From assembly GCA_964387945.1 (NCBI GenBank), contig CAYLYX010000007.1:1-64000 (forward strand): 64,000 bases of DNA, written 5' to 3'. Positions 36,185 to 42,723 of the stretch are shown one piece after another. Each line of letters begins with the position of its first letter. Within the stretch, counting starts at the first letter, position 1. Made by a program: the position numbers and the translations under genes. Under the pieces are notes generated by a model. It was not told where the DNA came from and did not search any database. It saw nothing but the letters and a program-made list of their open reading frames with translations. Origin of the DNA: Parvicella sp964387945 (lineage in GTDB: Bacteria; Bacteroidota; Bacteroidia; Flavobacteriales_D; Parvicellaceae).

Positions 36185-37171
36185 ATGAAATTACATTGGA
36201 TGCTGATCGTTGCACTCGCTGCCTTGGTTGCTTGTGTACCTGCTAGAAAATATGAAGAACTTGAAGCCAAGCAACAGCAATGTGCAGAAGAGTTGGAGGC
36301 GTTAAAATCAAAAGTAACTGGACTTGAAGCCCAAAACACTGAGCTTCAAGGAATGATTCCAGAATTACAAGAGGATATCGCTCGTTTGAAAGGAGATACT
36401 ACCCTACTTGGTAAGTCCCTTCGCATGAAAGAGCAGCAATACGATAAGATCAACGATCTTAACGATGAGTTGATTGCAAAGATGGAAAAACTCCAGAAAG
36501 GTAGTGCGGCCGAAAACCAGAAGTTGATGACCGACTTGAATGCAACCAAGTTGATGCTTCAGCAAAAAGAAGATGAGTTGAAGTTATTGGAAGAAGAGTT
36601 AAATGCTAAAAAGCAAACACTGGATGCGTTGTCTTTGGAACTAGAGAAGCGTGAAGAGCGTGTAAACGAACTAGAAGCATTGATTGCTAAGAAAGATGAG
36701 GCTGTAAATGCCTTGAAAGAGAAGGTGGCCAATGCGCTACTTGGGTTTAAAGACAAAGGACTTACCGTAGAACAAAAGAACGGAAAAGTATACGTGAGCA
36801 TGGAGGCAAAACTACTCTTCCCAAGTGGTAGTACGAAGATTGATCCAGAAGGTAAAAAAGCATTGATTGAATTGGCTAAAGTTCTGCAAGATCAAGCTGA
36901 TCTGGAAGTGTTGGTAGAAGGGCACACCGATACAGACGCATTAAAGTCTTCATCTCATCCTAAGAACAACTGGGAGCTTTCGGTATTGAGAGCAACTGCG
37001 GTAGTTGAGATCATGCTAGACAACAGCTCGATGGATAAAACAAAGATCACGGCTGCTGGTAGAAGTGAATTCCTACCTGTAGATCCTGACGACAAAGCAA
37101 AAAACAGACGTATTGAAATCATCTTGATTCCTAATTTGGATGAACTGTTTGAGATCATCTCGAACGAGTAA
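36185..37171 (+). CDS. OmpA-family lipoprotein with long coiled coil
   Basis: 328 residues. Lipobox 'LVAC' near residues 14-17. Residues ~22-190 are an uninterrupted heptad-rich coiled coil (Glu/Lys/Leu). Residues ~205-315 form an OmpA-like peptidoglycan-binding domain: 'LLFPSGSTKIDPEGKKALIE', 'VLVEGHTDTDAL', 'ELSVLRATAVVEIM' and 'KNRRIEIILIP'. The Asp and Arg that grip the diaminopimelate side chain are present. It probably spans from a lipid-anchored membrane position to the cell wall. It follows the binding-protein gene by 14 bases and ends at a terminator. Confidence 0.9.
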   Translation: MKLHWMLIVALAALVACVPARKYEELEAKQQQCAEELEALKSKVTGLEAQNTELQGMIPELQEDIARLKGDTTLLGKSLRMKEQQYDKINDLNDELIAKMEKLQKGSAAENQKLMTDLNATKLMLQQKEDELKLLEEELNAKKQTLDALSLELEKREERVNELEALIAKKDEAVNALKEKVANALLGFKDKGLTVEQKNGKVYVSMEAKLLFPSGSTKIDPEGKKALIELAKVLQDQADLEVLVEGHTDTDALKSSSHPKNNWELSVLRATAVVEIMLDNSSMDKTKITAAGRSEFLPVDPDDKAKNRRIEIILIPNLDELFEIISNE

Positions 37172-37188
37172 AACGTTATAACAGTATT

Positions 37189-37236
37189 AAAAAGCACCTG
37201 GTCACTGAGTTTAATCGAAGTGCAGGTGCTTTTTTG
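37189..37236 (+). terminator. Terminator with REP-like sequence in its loop
   Basis: Stem AAAAAGCACCTG (37189-37200) and CAGGTGCTTTTT (37223-37234), perfect over 12 bases, ends in a T run. The unusually long 22-nt loop contains CACTGAG...CGAAGTG (inner CACT/AGTG pair), like the dispersed 'GTCACTGAG..CGAAGTG' intergenic repeat. Confidence 0.9.
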
Positions 37237-37368
37237 TATATTAGGGTGTGAGATAATAATCTGTGTATAGTAACGCAAATATCATTGTGTACCTTCACTT
37301 AATTCACTAAAAACCGAAACCTTTAACTGCAAAAAAACGTTAACTTTATATTGGTAACTAAAGAAGCT

Positions 37369-37599
37369 ATGACTTTAGAGGAGCAAAAGACAGATATAAT
37401 ATCACAAGTTCAGAAGACCACGTCTGAGGTTGACTTGCTGAAAGCATTGAAACTTGCAGTAAGAGAACTTCAGGTTCATTACAAGATGGCAGAGCGTACA
37501 TTTGAATCTGTTGCCAGTGCCGAACAAGGGAACACCCTTTCTCTTGATGAATTTCAGAGAGAATCTAAAGCATGGGTCAAAGAAAAATTTACCAAGTAG
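37369..37599 (+). CDS. Antitoxin of a RelE/ParE-type toxin-antitoxin pair
   Basis: 76 residues from the ATG at 37369 (a TTG at 37351 would add six residues but is less likely). Small, acidic and helical, with 'LLKALKLAVRELQVHYKMAE' and ending 'ESKAWVKEKFTK'. It resembles short Bacteroidota addiction-module proteins that precede a ParE-like toxin. Its 3' end overlaps the toxin start by 28 bases, a common TA arrangement. Family assignment rests mainly on the partner. Confidence 0.65.
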   Translation: MTLEEQKTDIISQVQKTTSEVDLLKALKLAVRELQVHYKMAERTFESVASAEQGNTLSLDEFQRESKAWVKEKFTK

Positions 37600-37919
37600 A
37601 AATTGCACAAACAGCAGCTAAGCGATATTATTTAGAAGTTTCAGCTTATTTGTGTGAATACTTCTCAGAGGAGCGCGTCTATGAGATCAATGATAACGTA
37701 ATGGATACGGTTAGATCGTTATCTGCTTTTCCACAAAGAGGTACCATTGAGCAAGCAATAGACGATCCGATTCGGACACTAAGGTATATTTTACATCGAG
37801 AAACGAGAAACTTCGAATTAAAGATTATCTATTACATAAATGACGAGGTTGATAAAGTCATTGTGACTGATTTCTTCCCCACCAGTAGAGACCTTCAGGA
37901 CATTATGCTTCGAAATTAA
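37572..37919 (+). CDS. RelE/ParE-family toxin
   Basis: 115 residues. Features of the RelE/ParE fold: an N-terminal strand 'YQVEIAQTAAKRYYLEVS', two helices, 'LSAFPQRGTIEQ' at the turn, then the C-terminal sheet 'LRYILHRETRNFELKIIYYI' and 'VDKVIVTDFFPTSRD'. The last part carries the typical arginine before the terminal helix. Whether it cleaves mRNA (RelE) or poisons gyrase (ParE) cannot be told. It starts inside the antitoxin gene and is the first unit of the cassette-like island. Confidence 0.78.
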   Translation: MGQRKIYQVEIAQTAAKRYYLEVSAYLCEYFSEERVYEINDNVMDTVRSLSAFPQRGTIEQAIDDPIRTLRYILHRETRNFELKIIYYINDEVDKVIVTDFFPTSRDLQDIMLRN

Positions 37920-37927
37920 CCACCACT

Positions 37928-37951
37928 CCCGCGCGATTGCCATCATGCGGT
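37928..37951. repeat. Island hairpin H1
   Basis: CCGCGCGAT-TGCC-ATCATGCGGT, an imperfect palindrome 8 bases after the toxin stop. It is one of four related hairpins in the island (consensus ACCRCRCGAT / ATCGYGYGGT). Confidence 0.55.
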
Positions 37952-37971
37952 AAAAAAGACGACATTAGGAA

Positions 37972-38430
37972 ATGGACTCCAGAGCAATAATAGTGGTACT
38001 TACAATATTAGTAATGATAAGTTGCGATAATCGTAATTTGGATGAAGCCCAAGAAAATGTTGATATACCTGACCCCATTCGGGTCCATATTGGAAGTAAT
38101 GATTTAGAGTGGAGCAACTCACAGTCAGATTTTGTCAATTTTGTACCTCTAGCATTGGATTCAATTTCATTGGACCTTTTAGATGACACCACACTAACTT
38201 GTTGTAGAATGCTTGTTTATGAGAATGAGTTGACAAAGGGTGAACTATACTTCCTTTACTTATGCAAGAGCTACAGTATTCCGTTTGCCAAAGTTTTTGG
38301 TATTCAGTTGGATGTGCTACTTGAGAATTGCCCATATCCGTATGGGTTAATTGAATATTTTCAGAGCGATAGAGAGAATATCAAGTTAATACTAGTTTCA
38401 CACTTCAAAAAATTAGAAGGAAGTGGGTAA
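37972..38430 (+). CDS. Hypothetical small lipoprotein
   Basis: 152 residues. Lipoprotein signal with lipobox 'VMISC' at about residues 14-18, then 'DNRNLDEAQENVD'. The mature protein holds several cysteines ('LTCCRML', 'YLCKSY', 'LENCPYP') and no known motif. Codon use is AT-rich compared with the ribosomal region. Its stop codon is directly followed by the 3' repeat R1. No family recognised. Confidence 0.6.
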   Translation: MDSRAIIVVLTILVMISCDNRNLDEAQENVDIPDPIRVHIGSNDLEWSNSQSDFVNFVPLALDSISLDLLDDTTLTCCRMLVYENELTKGELYFLYLCKSYSIPFAKVFGIQLDVLLENCPYPYGLIEYFQSDRENIKLILVSHFKKLEGSG

Positions 38431-38447
38431 CGTTCCAATTAGCAACA
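38429..38447 (+). repeat. Island 3' repeat R1
   Basis: AACGTTCCAATTAGCAAC begins within the stop codon of the preceding gene. It shares TTCCAATTAGCA with R2 and R3. Confidence 0.7.
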
Positions 38448-38523
38448 ATAAAAAATGAAAATAATGGTATGAGGACTGATCAAGCTGGAGAATTGAAGGT
38501 TATGGAATAGAAAAATAATCGAA

Positions 38524-39516
38524 ATGAAAATTTTAGTTTTGTTAATAATTACAGTAACTCTTGTTGGCTGCAACTCTACTCAGAGAATTAGTCAAAGAAT
38601 GAAGTCAATTAACAGTGCTGTTGATCTTAAGCAGTATATCGTTTCTCATGATAGTTGTTCGGATCCCGGTGAGTTTGATGTTTACAATTGTAATGAGTTT
38701 CCTAAGGATGAAAAGTATTTGGAATACTTCGAATCAAAACATCTTAAAGCTTTTTATAGAGCCGATTTAAATAGTGACGGTTATTTGGATTTCATTTATC
38801 AAAATAATTTATGCAGCAGTTTCGGGCCTGAATTAATATTAGCATTATCCAAGGAAGACAAGGATTTTGAAATCCATCTTATTGAAGAACCTCATACTGA
38901 AGCTAGATTTGGAAATGGGTTTGTTACATATGAAGTAATTCCGAATAAGAGTAACAGTTATATATTGAAACATATATACTCCAAGAAGGAAGATCGAATC
39001 GTTTCCATAGACACCTTAATCTATGATCCAAACATAAATAGTTTAAGGAAGAGTCATAAAGAGAATTTGTTTTCAGGAAGCTTCATTAAAATCCGATTTA
39101 TTCAACAATTAGATGGAGTTGAAGGGTGTTTTGATACTGAAATAACACTAAAGAGTAGTGGGGATTTGAGCTATTCAAGAAAAAAAGGTTGTAAAGAAAT
39201 TGATAGTACCTCATACTACAATTATATGTCTCGCAATGATAACTTAGATTATGTTGAGGTCTTAGGTACTCTAACCAAGTCTTTTTCCTGCGTTAATGAT
39301 ACGTCTTGGTACGGTTTTGGAGTAAATTCAGGAACAGCTTTGATTACTATTGAAATCGAAACGGAAGAAATGACATTCGTAATATATGATCTGTCTTATG
39401 GCAAGGGAGACTATGTAGCTTCTAGAATTATTGATGTGTTTCAGGATATTAACCGACAAATTTCAGGAAAATTGGAGGGAACAAGTTATTTCAAGAAAGT
39501 AATTATTTTAGACTAG
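38524..39516 (+). CDS. Hypothetical lipoprotein with VCBS/FG-GAP-like segment
   Basis: 330 residues. Lipobox 'TLVGC' at residues 12-16. A short 'RADLNSDGYLDFIYQN' segment near 80-95 looks like an FG-GAP/calcium-binding 'DxNxDGxxD' motif. The rest has mixed beta content with scattered cysteines and no motif I recognise. It starts 94 bases after the previous gene and is followed by R2. The AT-rich composition fits the surrounding island. Confidence 0.62.
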   Translation: MKILVLLIITVTLVGCNSTQRISQRMKSINSAVDLKQYIVSHDSCSDPGEFDVYNCNEFPKDEKYLEYFESKHLKAFYRADLNSDGYLDFIYQNNLCSSFGPELILALSKEDKDFEIHLIEEPHTEARFGNGFVTYEVIPNKSNSYILKHIYSKKEDRIVSIDTLIYDPNINSLRKSHKENLFSGSFIKIRFIQQLDGVEGCFDTEITLKSSGDLSYSRKKGCKEIDSTSYYNYMSRNDNLDYVEVLGTLTKSFSCVNDTSWYGFGVNSGTALITIEIETEEMTFVIYDLSYGKGDYVASRIIDVFQDINRQISGKLEGTSYFKKVIILD

Positions 39517-39526
39517 TGAAAGGGGA

Positions 39527-39562
39527 GCGTTCCAATTAGCACCTATTGAATGAAACTAAAAG
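39527..39562 (+). repeat. Island 3' repeat R2
   Basis: Starts GCGTTCCAATTAGCACC 11 bases after the stop of the preceding gene. Over about 33 positions (TTCCAATTAGCACCTATT onwards) it matches R3 with only two differences seen. Confidence 0.78.
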
Positions 39563-39586
39563 TAATAACGATAACTTTACTTATTT

Positions 39587-39611
39587 GACCACACGATGGG
39601 AGTTGCGCGCC
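39587..39611. repeat. Island hairpin H2
   Basis: GACCACACGATGGGAGTTGCGCGCC: the left arm ACCACACGA is identical to that of H3; the right arm is degenerate, so base pairing is poor. Confidence 0.45.
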
Positions 39612-39657
39612 AGGGTTTTGAAGGGGTGGACACCTACCCAACAAATGAAGTAATGTT

Positions 39658-40176
39658 ATGCAAGAAGTATTAGATGATGGTAATATCATTTCTTCTTCAG
39701 AGAAGAAATACAATGGAAAGCCTATTTTCAGAAGCTCAGAAATTAAATTTTACAATGATTCGGTAAAGCTTATTCGAAACAAATTTCCTTATGAAGAGAT
39801 TTCTTACAAAGAGATATCCTATTTCATAATACGGGAAGGTTATGTCTTGAGAAACAGAATAACTTTACTAAGTATTTCCGTATTACTAATTTTTGTTTCA
39901 TTGTATAGTTTGATAAAATTAGTTTTAGAATTCATTAAGTCTCCTGATCTCATATTAATATTTAATCGAGGGGCGGTTCTGACTTTTTGGGGACCTTTGT
40001 TTTTACTTGGAATGGGTTCATATATTATTTTCTATTCTAGAAAAAGAACTAAAATAGTGATTCTCAAAAAGGGTGAAGAAATAATACAAAGAAGGATTAA
40101 AGAAATAGAAGAAGCGAAGCAAATAATCAAATTAAAAGAGTTTTTAGAAAATAAACTACATGGTCAGGCAGGCTAA
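39658..40176 (+). CDS. Hypothetical membrane protein with two helices
   Basis: 172 residues, no signal peptide. Residues ~1-60 are soluble. Two hydrophobic segments follow, about 67-90 ('ITLLSISVLLIFVSLYSLI') and 105-125 ('FWGPLFLLGMGSYIIF'). The tail is a charged helix rich in Lys/Glu/Ile. A PH-like or DUF membrane fold is possible but not shown. It is followed directly by R3. No family recognised. Confidence 0.6.
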   Translation: MQEVLDDGNIISSSEKKYNGKPIFRSSEIKFYNDSVKLIRNKFPYEEISYKEISYFIIREGYVLRNRITLLSISVLLIFVSLYSLIKLVLEFIKSPDLILIFNRGAVLTFWGPLFLLGMGSYIIFYSRKRTKIVILKKGEEIIQRRIKEIEEAKQIIKLKEFLENKLHGQAG

Positions 40177-40211
40177 CCTTCCAATTAGCACCTATTCAAT
40201 GAAACTAGAAG
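40175..40211 (+). repeat. Island 3' repeat R3
   Basis: AACCTTCCAATTAGCACC begins in the stop codon of the preceding gene and continues CTATTCAATGAAACTAGAAG, nearly the same as R2. Confidence 0.78.
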
Positions 40212-40295
40212 AACTATAATAAAAGAAGGGGGGATTAGATACCTTTGGAGATGATAAAGAAAGTTTACCTTAGTAAACGGCTAGGGTTTTATGTT

Positions 40296-40319
40296 ACCAC
40301 ACGAGGGGAATCGTGCGGT
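40296..40319. repeat. Island hairpin H3
   Basis: ACCACACGA-GGGGAA-TCGTGCGGT: nine-base arms pairing with one T-G wobble. It is the best-formed hairpin of the group. The region between R3 and the next gene (187 bases) otherwise contains only a short GTTTAC/GTAAAC inverted repeat near 40263. Confidence 0.65.
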
Positions 40320-40362
40320 GGCAGGGGGTTCTAAGCCCTCTGTAAACAATAAACAGAAGACA

Positions 40363-40611
40363 TTATTCAGCCTTCTTAAGTCTGCTTTCTAAGACTCCTA
40401 AACATGAACCACATGCTTCCTCTCCCCAGGCTTTAAGCTTTTCGCAGAGCTCTTGATCTTGAATATCTGTCAAGACCTCAACCATCTTTGTTTTTTGAAC
40501 CGAAATCTTCTTACAAATAGACTTCAGATTGCTATTACCAAATGAATACACACCTTCAAAAACATGATTCTCCTTTGATGTTTCATTAACTCTAATTACT
40601 GTCGTTTTCAT
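40363..40611 (-). CDS. Hypothetical small protein with CxxC
   Basis: 82 residues, soluble, no signal peptide. It has four cysteines, two of them as 'CGSC' near residues 67-70, which could bind metal or form a redox pair. The centre is 'SICKKISVQKTKMVEVLTDI'. No family recognised. It is the only inverted gene of the island. An 11-bp inverted repeat sits ten bases upstream of the ATG. Coding status is plausible from a complete frame and position but not proven. Confidence 0.5.
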   Translation of the reverse strand: MKTTVIRVNETSKENHVFEGVYSFGNSNLKSICKKISVQKTKMVEVLTDIQDQELCEKLKAWGEEACGSCLGVLESRLKKAE

Positions 40612-40620
40612 TTTAAAATG

Positions 40621-40654
40621 TTTTTTTACTCATATAACGCATAGAGTAAAAAAA
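40621..40654. promoter_or_regulatory. AT-rich perfect inverted repeat upstream of the small CxxC gene
   Basis: TTTTTTTACTC (40621-40631) and GAGTAAAAAAA (40644-40654) are exact reverse complements around a 12-nt spacer. It is close enough to the start codon at 40611 to act as an operator or leader hairpin. No U-tract outside the stem, so not an ordinary terminator. Confidence 0.45.
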
Positions 40655-40716
40655 GTTGGCATTTAAAGCTAACCTTATAAAAACACCATTCTTTTAGGCA
40701 AATTTTTCTCACCGCT

Positions 40717-40739
40717 ACCGCACGATTGCATCGAGTGGT
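40717..40739. repeat. Island hairpin H4
   Basis: ACCGCACGAT-TGC-ATCGAGTGGT, ten-base arms with one wobble and one mismatch. It is preceded at 40668 by AGCTAACCTT, similar to the start of R3. The 244-base gap 40612-40854 holds this, the inverted repeat above and the terminator below. Confidence 0.6.
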
Positions 40740-40798
40740 ATTTCACCTAACTTCACAATCCTCCCCACTCTACCACCAAACCAACAAAAATTCCAGAA

Positions 40799-40829
40799 CA
40801 AAAAAGGCGTAGCCTTTCGACTACGCCTT
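40799..40829 (-). terminator. Terminator of the PA-domain T9SS protein gene
   Basis: AAGGCGTAG / CTACGCCTT (40804-40812 and 40821-40829), nine perfect pairs. On the minus strand it is followed by a T run, so it terminates the gene at 40855-42591. Confidence 0.9.
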
Positions 40830-40854
40830 GAATTATTCAGATTAAGAAATTCTC

Positions 40855-42591
40855 CTATTTTGTAACTGCAACGTTGAAGTTAGAAACCTGTCCGTTGTCA
40901 AAGTTCATTGTGAACGTGTAGTACCCAGCAGGCAACTCAGTCACATCTACTTTCAAGTTAGACCCAGTCAAGTTTACGTTTCTTGTCAAAACCATTTTAC
41001 CTGTCATATCTGTAACAAACAATTCTGCTGTTCCTTCTAATCCCGTCAATGGAATCGTAATTACATCAGAAGTTGGGTTTGGATAAGCTGTAATTTCAAC
41101 TTCATTCTCCTCAACTCCCATTGCGATATACGTATCAGCATCCATTGTGTGAACACCAATCGTTGGATACGTTGGGTCAGACCATCCAGTAAACCAGTTT
41201 GAACCGTCAAACGTCATCATTACTGGCTGAAGGTAAGTCTCAAGGTTTTGGTTGTAACCAACCGCATTGTCATGCCCAATGTAAACGTCATCATCGTATG
41301 TAACTACACAGAAAAGGTATCTTTGGTTATCAACCAATACCAATGTATCACTCAATGGAGCAACAACTGTAGCACCCTGATCATCCGTAGTGTAAGAATA
41401 CTCCGCTAAACCAACTTCAGTATAGTTATTTACAAACGGTTGAACAAAGTTTGGATCAGCCATATCAGTAAACACATCGTTCCACTCATAAACTTTTGCT
41501 TCGATGAACTTACCAACCAATGAAGTTGTTGCATCTGGATCGTAAGTTGAAGCGTTAAACTGAATAGCCGTTACCGCTCTTCTACTTGCGTTAGCATCCA
41601 TGTAAGCAATACAAGACTCAAATTGAGTTACTGTAGTACCACCTGGTCTAATCCCTGAAGAGTTAATAGGTTCGTTGGTCGTTTCATCAATCGGAACATA
41701 AGAAAGTACGTCATCGTCAATCAAGAAGTTAACCATGTATTCGTTATCGTTAGTGTACTCATCCGCTACACCTCCCATGTCGATGGTATACGTTATCGTG
41801 TACAAACCTTCTGCGTAAGTAGACTGATCAAAATCTGGGAAAGTGAATAACAAGCTGTCTCCAGAAAGGATCGCAGAAGAAGATGATGTTTCAGAGTATA
41901 CAGAAGATCCTCCAAAAGAAACATCAGCTGTAACTGAAATCGCAGATTGGTCATTGTTTCCAAAATTGTATACCCAAGCAGAAATAGCCACACCAAACTC
42001 TGTATCATCCATCGCTAGAGATGAAATCGTAGAATACTGCTGCGCGCTAGTACATCCCTGCTTAGAAAGTCCAGCATCATCGTCATAATAACCTGTTTTT
42101 GACCCCAGGAATACCACAACATCTGCGCCAGCATCTAGCTCAGCACGAATAGTTTCTCCATCGTTGGTCGAAATCATAAATACAGGAATGGTCACGTTTG
42201 GACCGTCTGTACCTCCTCCCATTGCAATAGGAGCACCCGCATTGTTTACAATAATTACCGCTACAGCACCAGCATTCTGAGCATTAAGTGCTTTCGCTCC
42301 AAATTCACAATCACCTCTGTAAAGCATCGCTACTTTACCAGTTAAATCGTTTACCAATGCGTTACACGCAAGACTATCTGCAGCTGTTCCATCGTCCGCC
42401 AACATTACGGTATCGATAACTGCATTTAATGGATCGGTCATGTCTGGAACACCCCAGCCTGAATTTGCATCAGCATACGTGTGACCATATCCTCCGGAGA
42501 TGCCCGCAGGAGCTTCTACTGAACATACTACCTGTCCGAAAGAGGCAAATAATACGCCCATAGAGAGAAATGAGAGTAATAATCTTTTCAT
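40855..42591 (-). CDS. Secreted PA-domain protein with T9SS type A sorting domain
   Basis: 578 residues. Signal peptide ends 'FASFGQ' (residue 20). Residues ~50-165 are a protease-associated (PA) domain: 'GKVAMLYRGDCEFGAKALNA', 'AGAVAVIIVNN', 'VTIPVFMISTNDGETI'. No peptidase catalytic domain follows. Instead there are two beta-sandwich regions (about 190-290 and 300-470). The last ~80 residues are a type A sorting domain: 'ITAYPNPTSDVITIPL', 'ELFVTDMTGKMV' and 'LPAGYYTFTM'. By family it is exported across the outer membrane and cleaved there. It is monocistronic with its own promoter and terminator. Confidence 0.92.
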   Translation of the reverse strand: MKRLLLSFLSMGVLFASFGQVVCSVEAPAGISGGYGHTYADANSGWGVPDMTDPLNAVIDTVMLADDGTAADSLACNALVNDLTGKVAMLYRGDCEFGAKALNAQNAGAVAVIIVNNAGAPIAMGGGTDGPNVTIPVFMISTNDGETIRAELDAGADVVVFLGSKTGYYDDDAGLSKQGCTSAQQYSTISSLAMDDTEFGVAISAWVYNFGNNDQSAISVTADVSFGGSSVYSETSSSSAILSGDSLLFTFPDFDQSTYAEGLYTITYTIDMGGVADEYTNDNEYMVNFLIDDDVLSYVPIDETTNEPINSSGIRPGGTTVTQFESCIAYMDANASRRAVTAIQFNASTYDPDATTSLVGKFIEAKVYEWNDVFTDMADPNFVQPFVNNYTEVGLAEYSYTTDDQGATVVAPLSDTLVLVDNQRYLFCVVTYDDDVYIGHDNAVGYNQNLETYLQPVMMTFDGSNWFTGWSDPTYPTIGVHTMDADTYIAMGVEENEVEITAYPNPTSDVITIPLTGLEGTAELFVTDMTGKMVLTRNVNLTGSNLKVDVTELPAGYYTFTMNFDNGQVSNFNVAVTK

Positions 42592-42615
42592 AATTTATCA
42601 GTTTGGTTTAAAACT

Positions 42616-42646
42616 CAAAGTTAATATTAAATTAACGATTTATCAA
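42616..42646 (-). promoter_or_regulatory. Putative promoter of the PA-domain gene
   Basis: On the minus strand TAACTTTG (plus 42616-42623) lies 20 bases from an upstream TTG (plus 42644-42646), close to the TTTG-N19-TAnnTTTG pattern. The -7 box is 24 bases before the start codon. Confidence 0.5.
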
Positions 42647-42723
42647 TAGAACTCACCATTTATTGATTGGTTGCCTGAATAATTTGCCAACATTTCTTAG
42701 CTTCGCAAGTACAAATTCTGCGC

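Noticed and set aside
37351..37368. TTG start of the antitoxin
   Set aside because: An ATG six codons later gives a plausible small antitoxin; no supporting start context for TTG.
37972..40176. The three orphan island genes as duplicates of one gene
   Set aside because: Their proteins share no visible similarity in length, topology or motifs; only the flanking repeats are shared.
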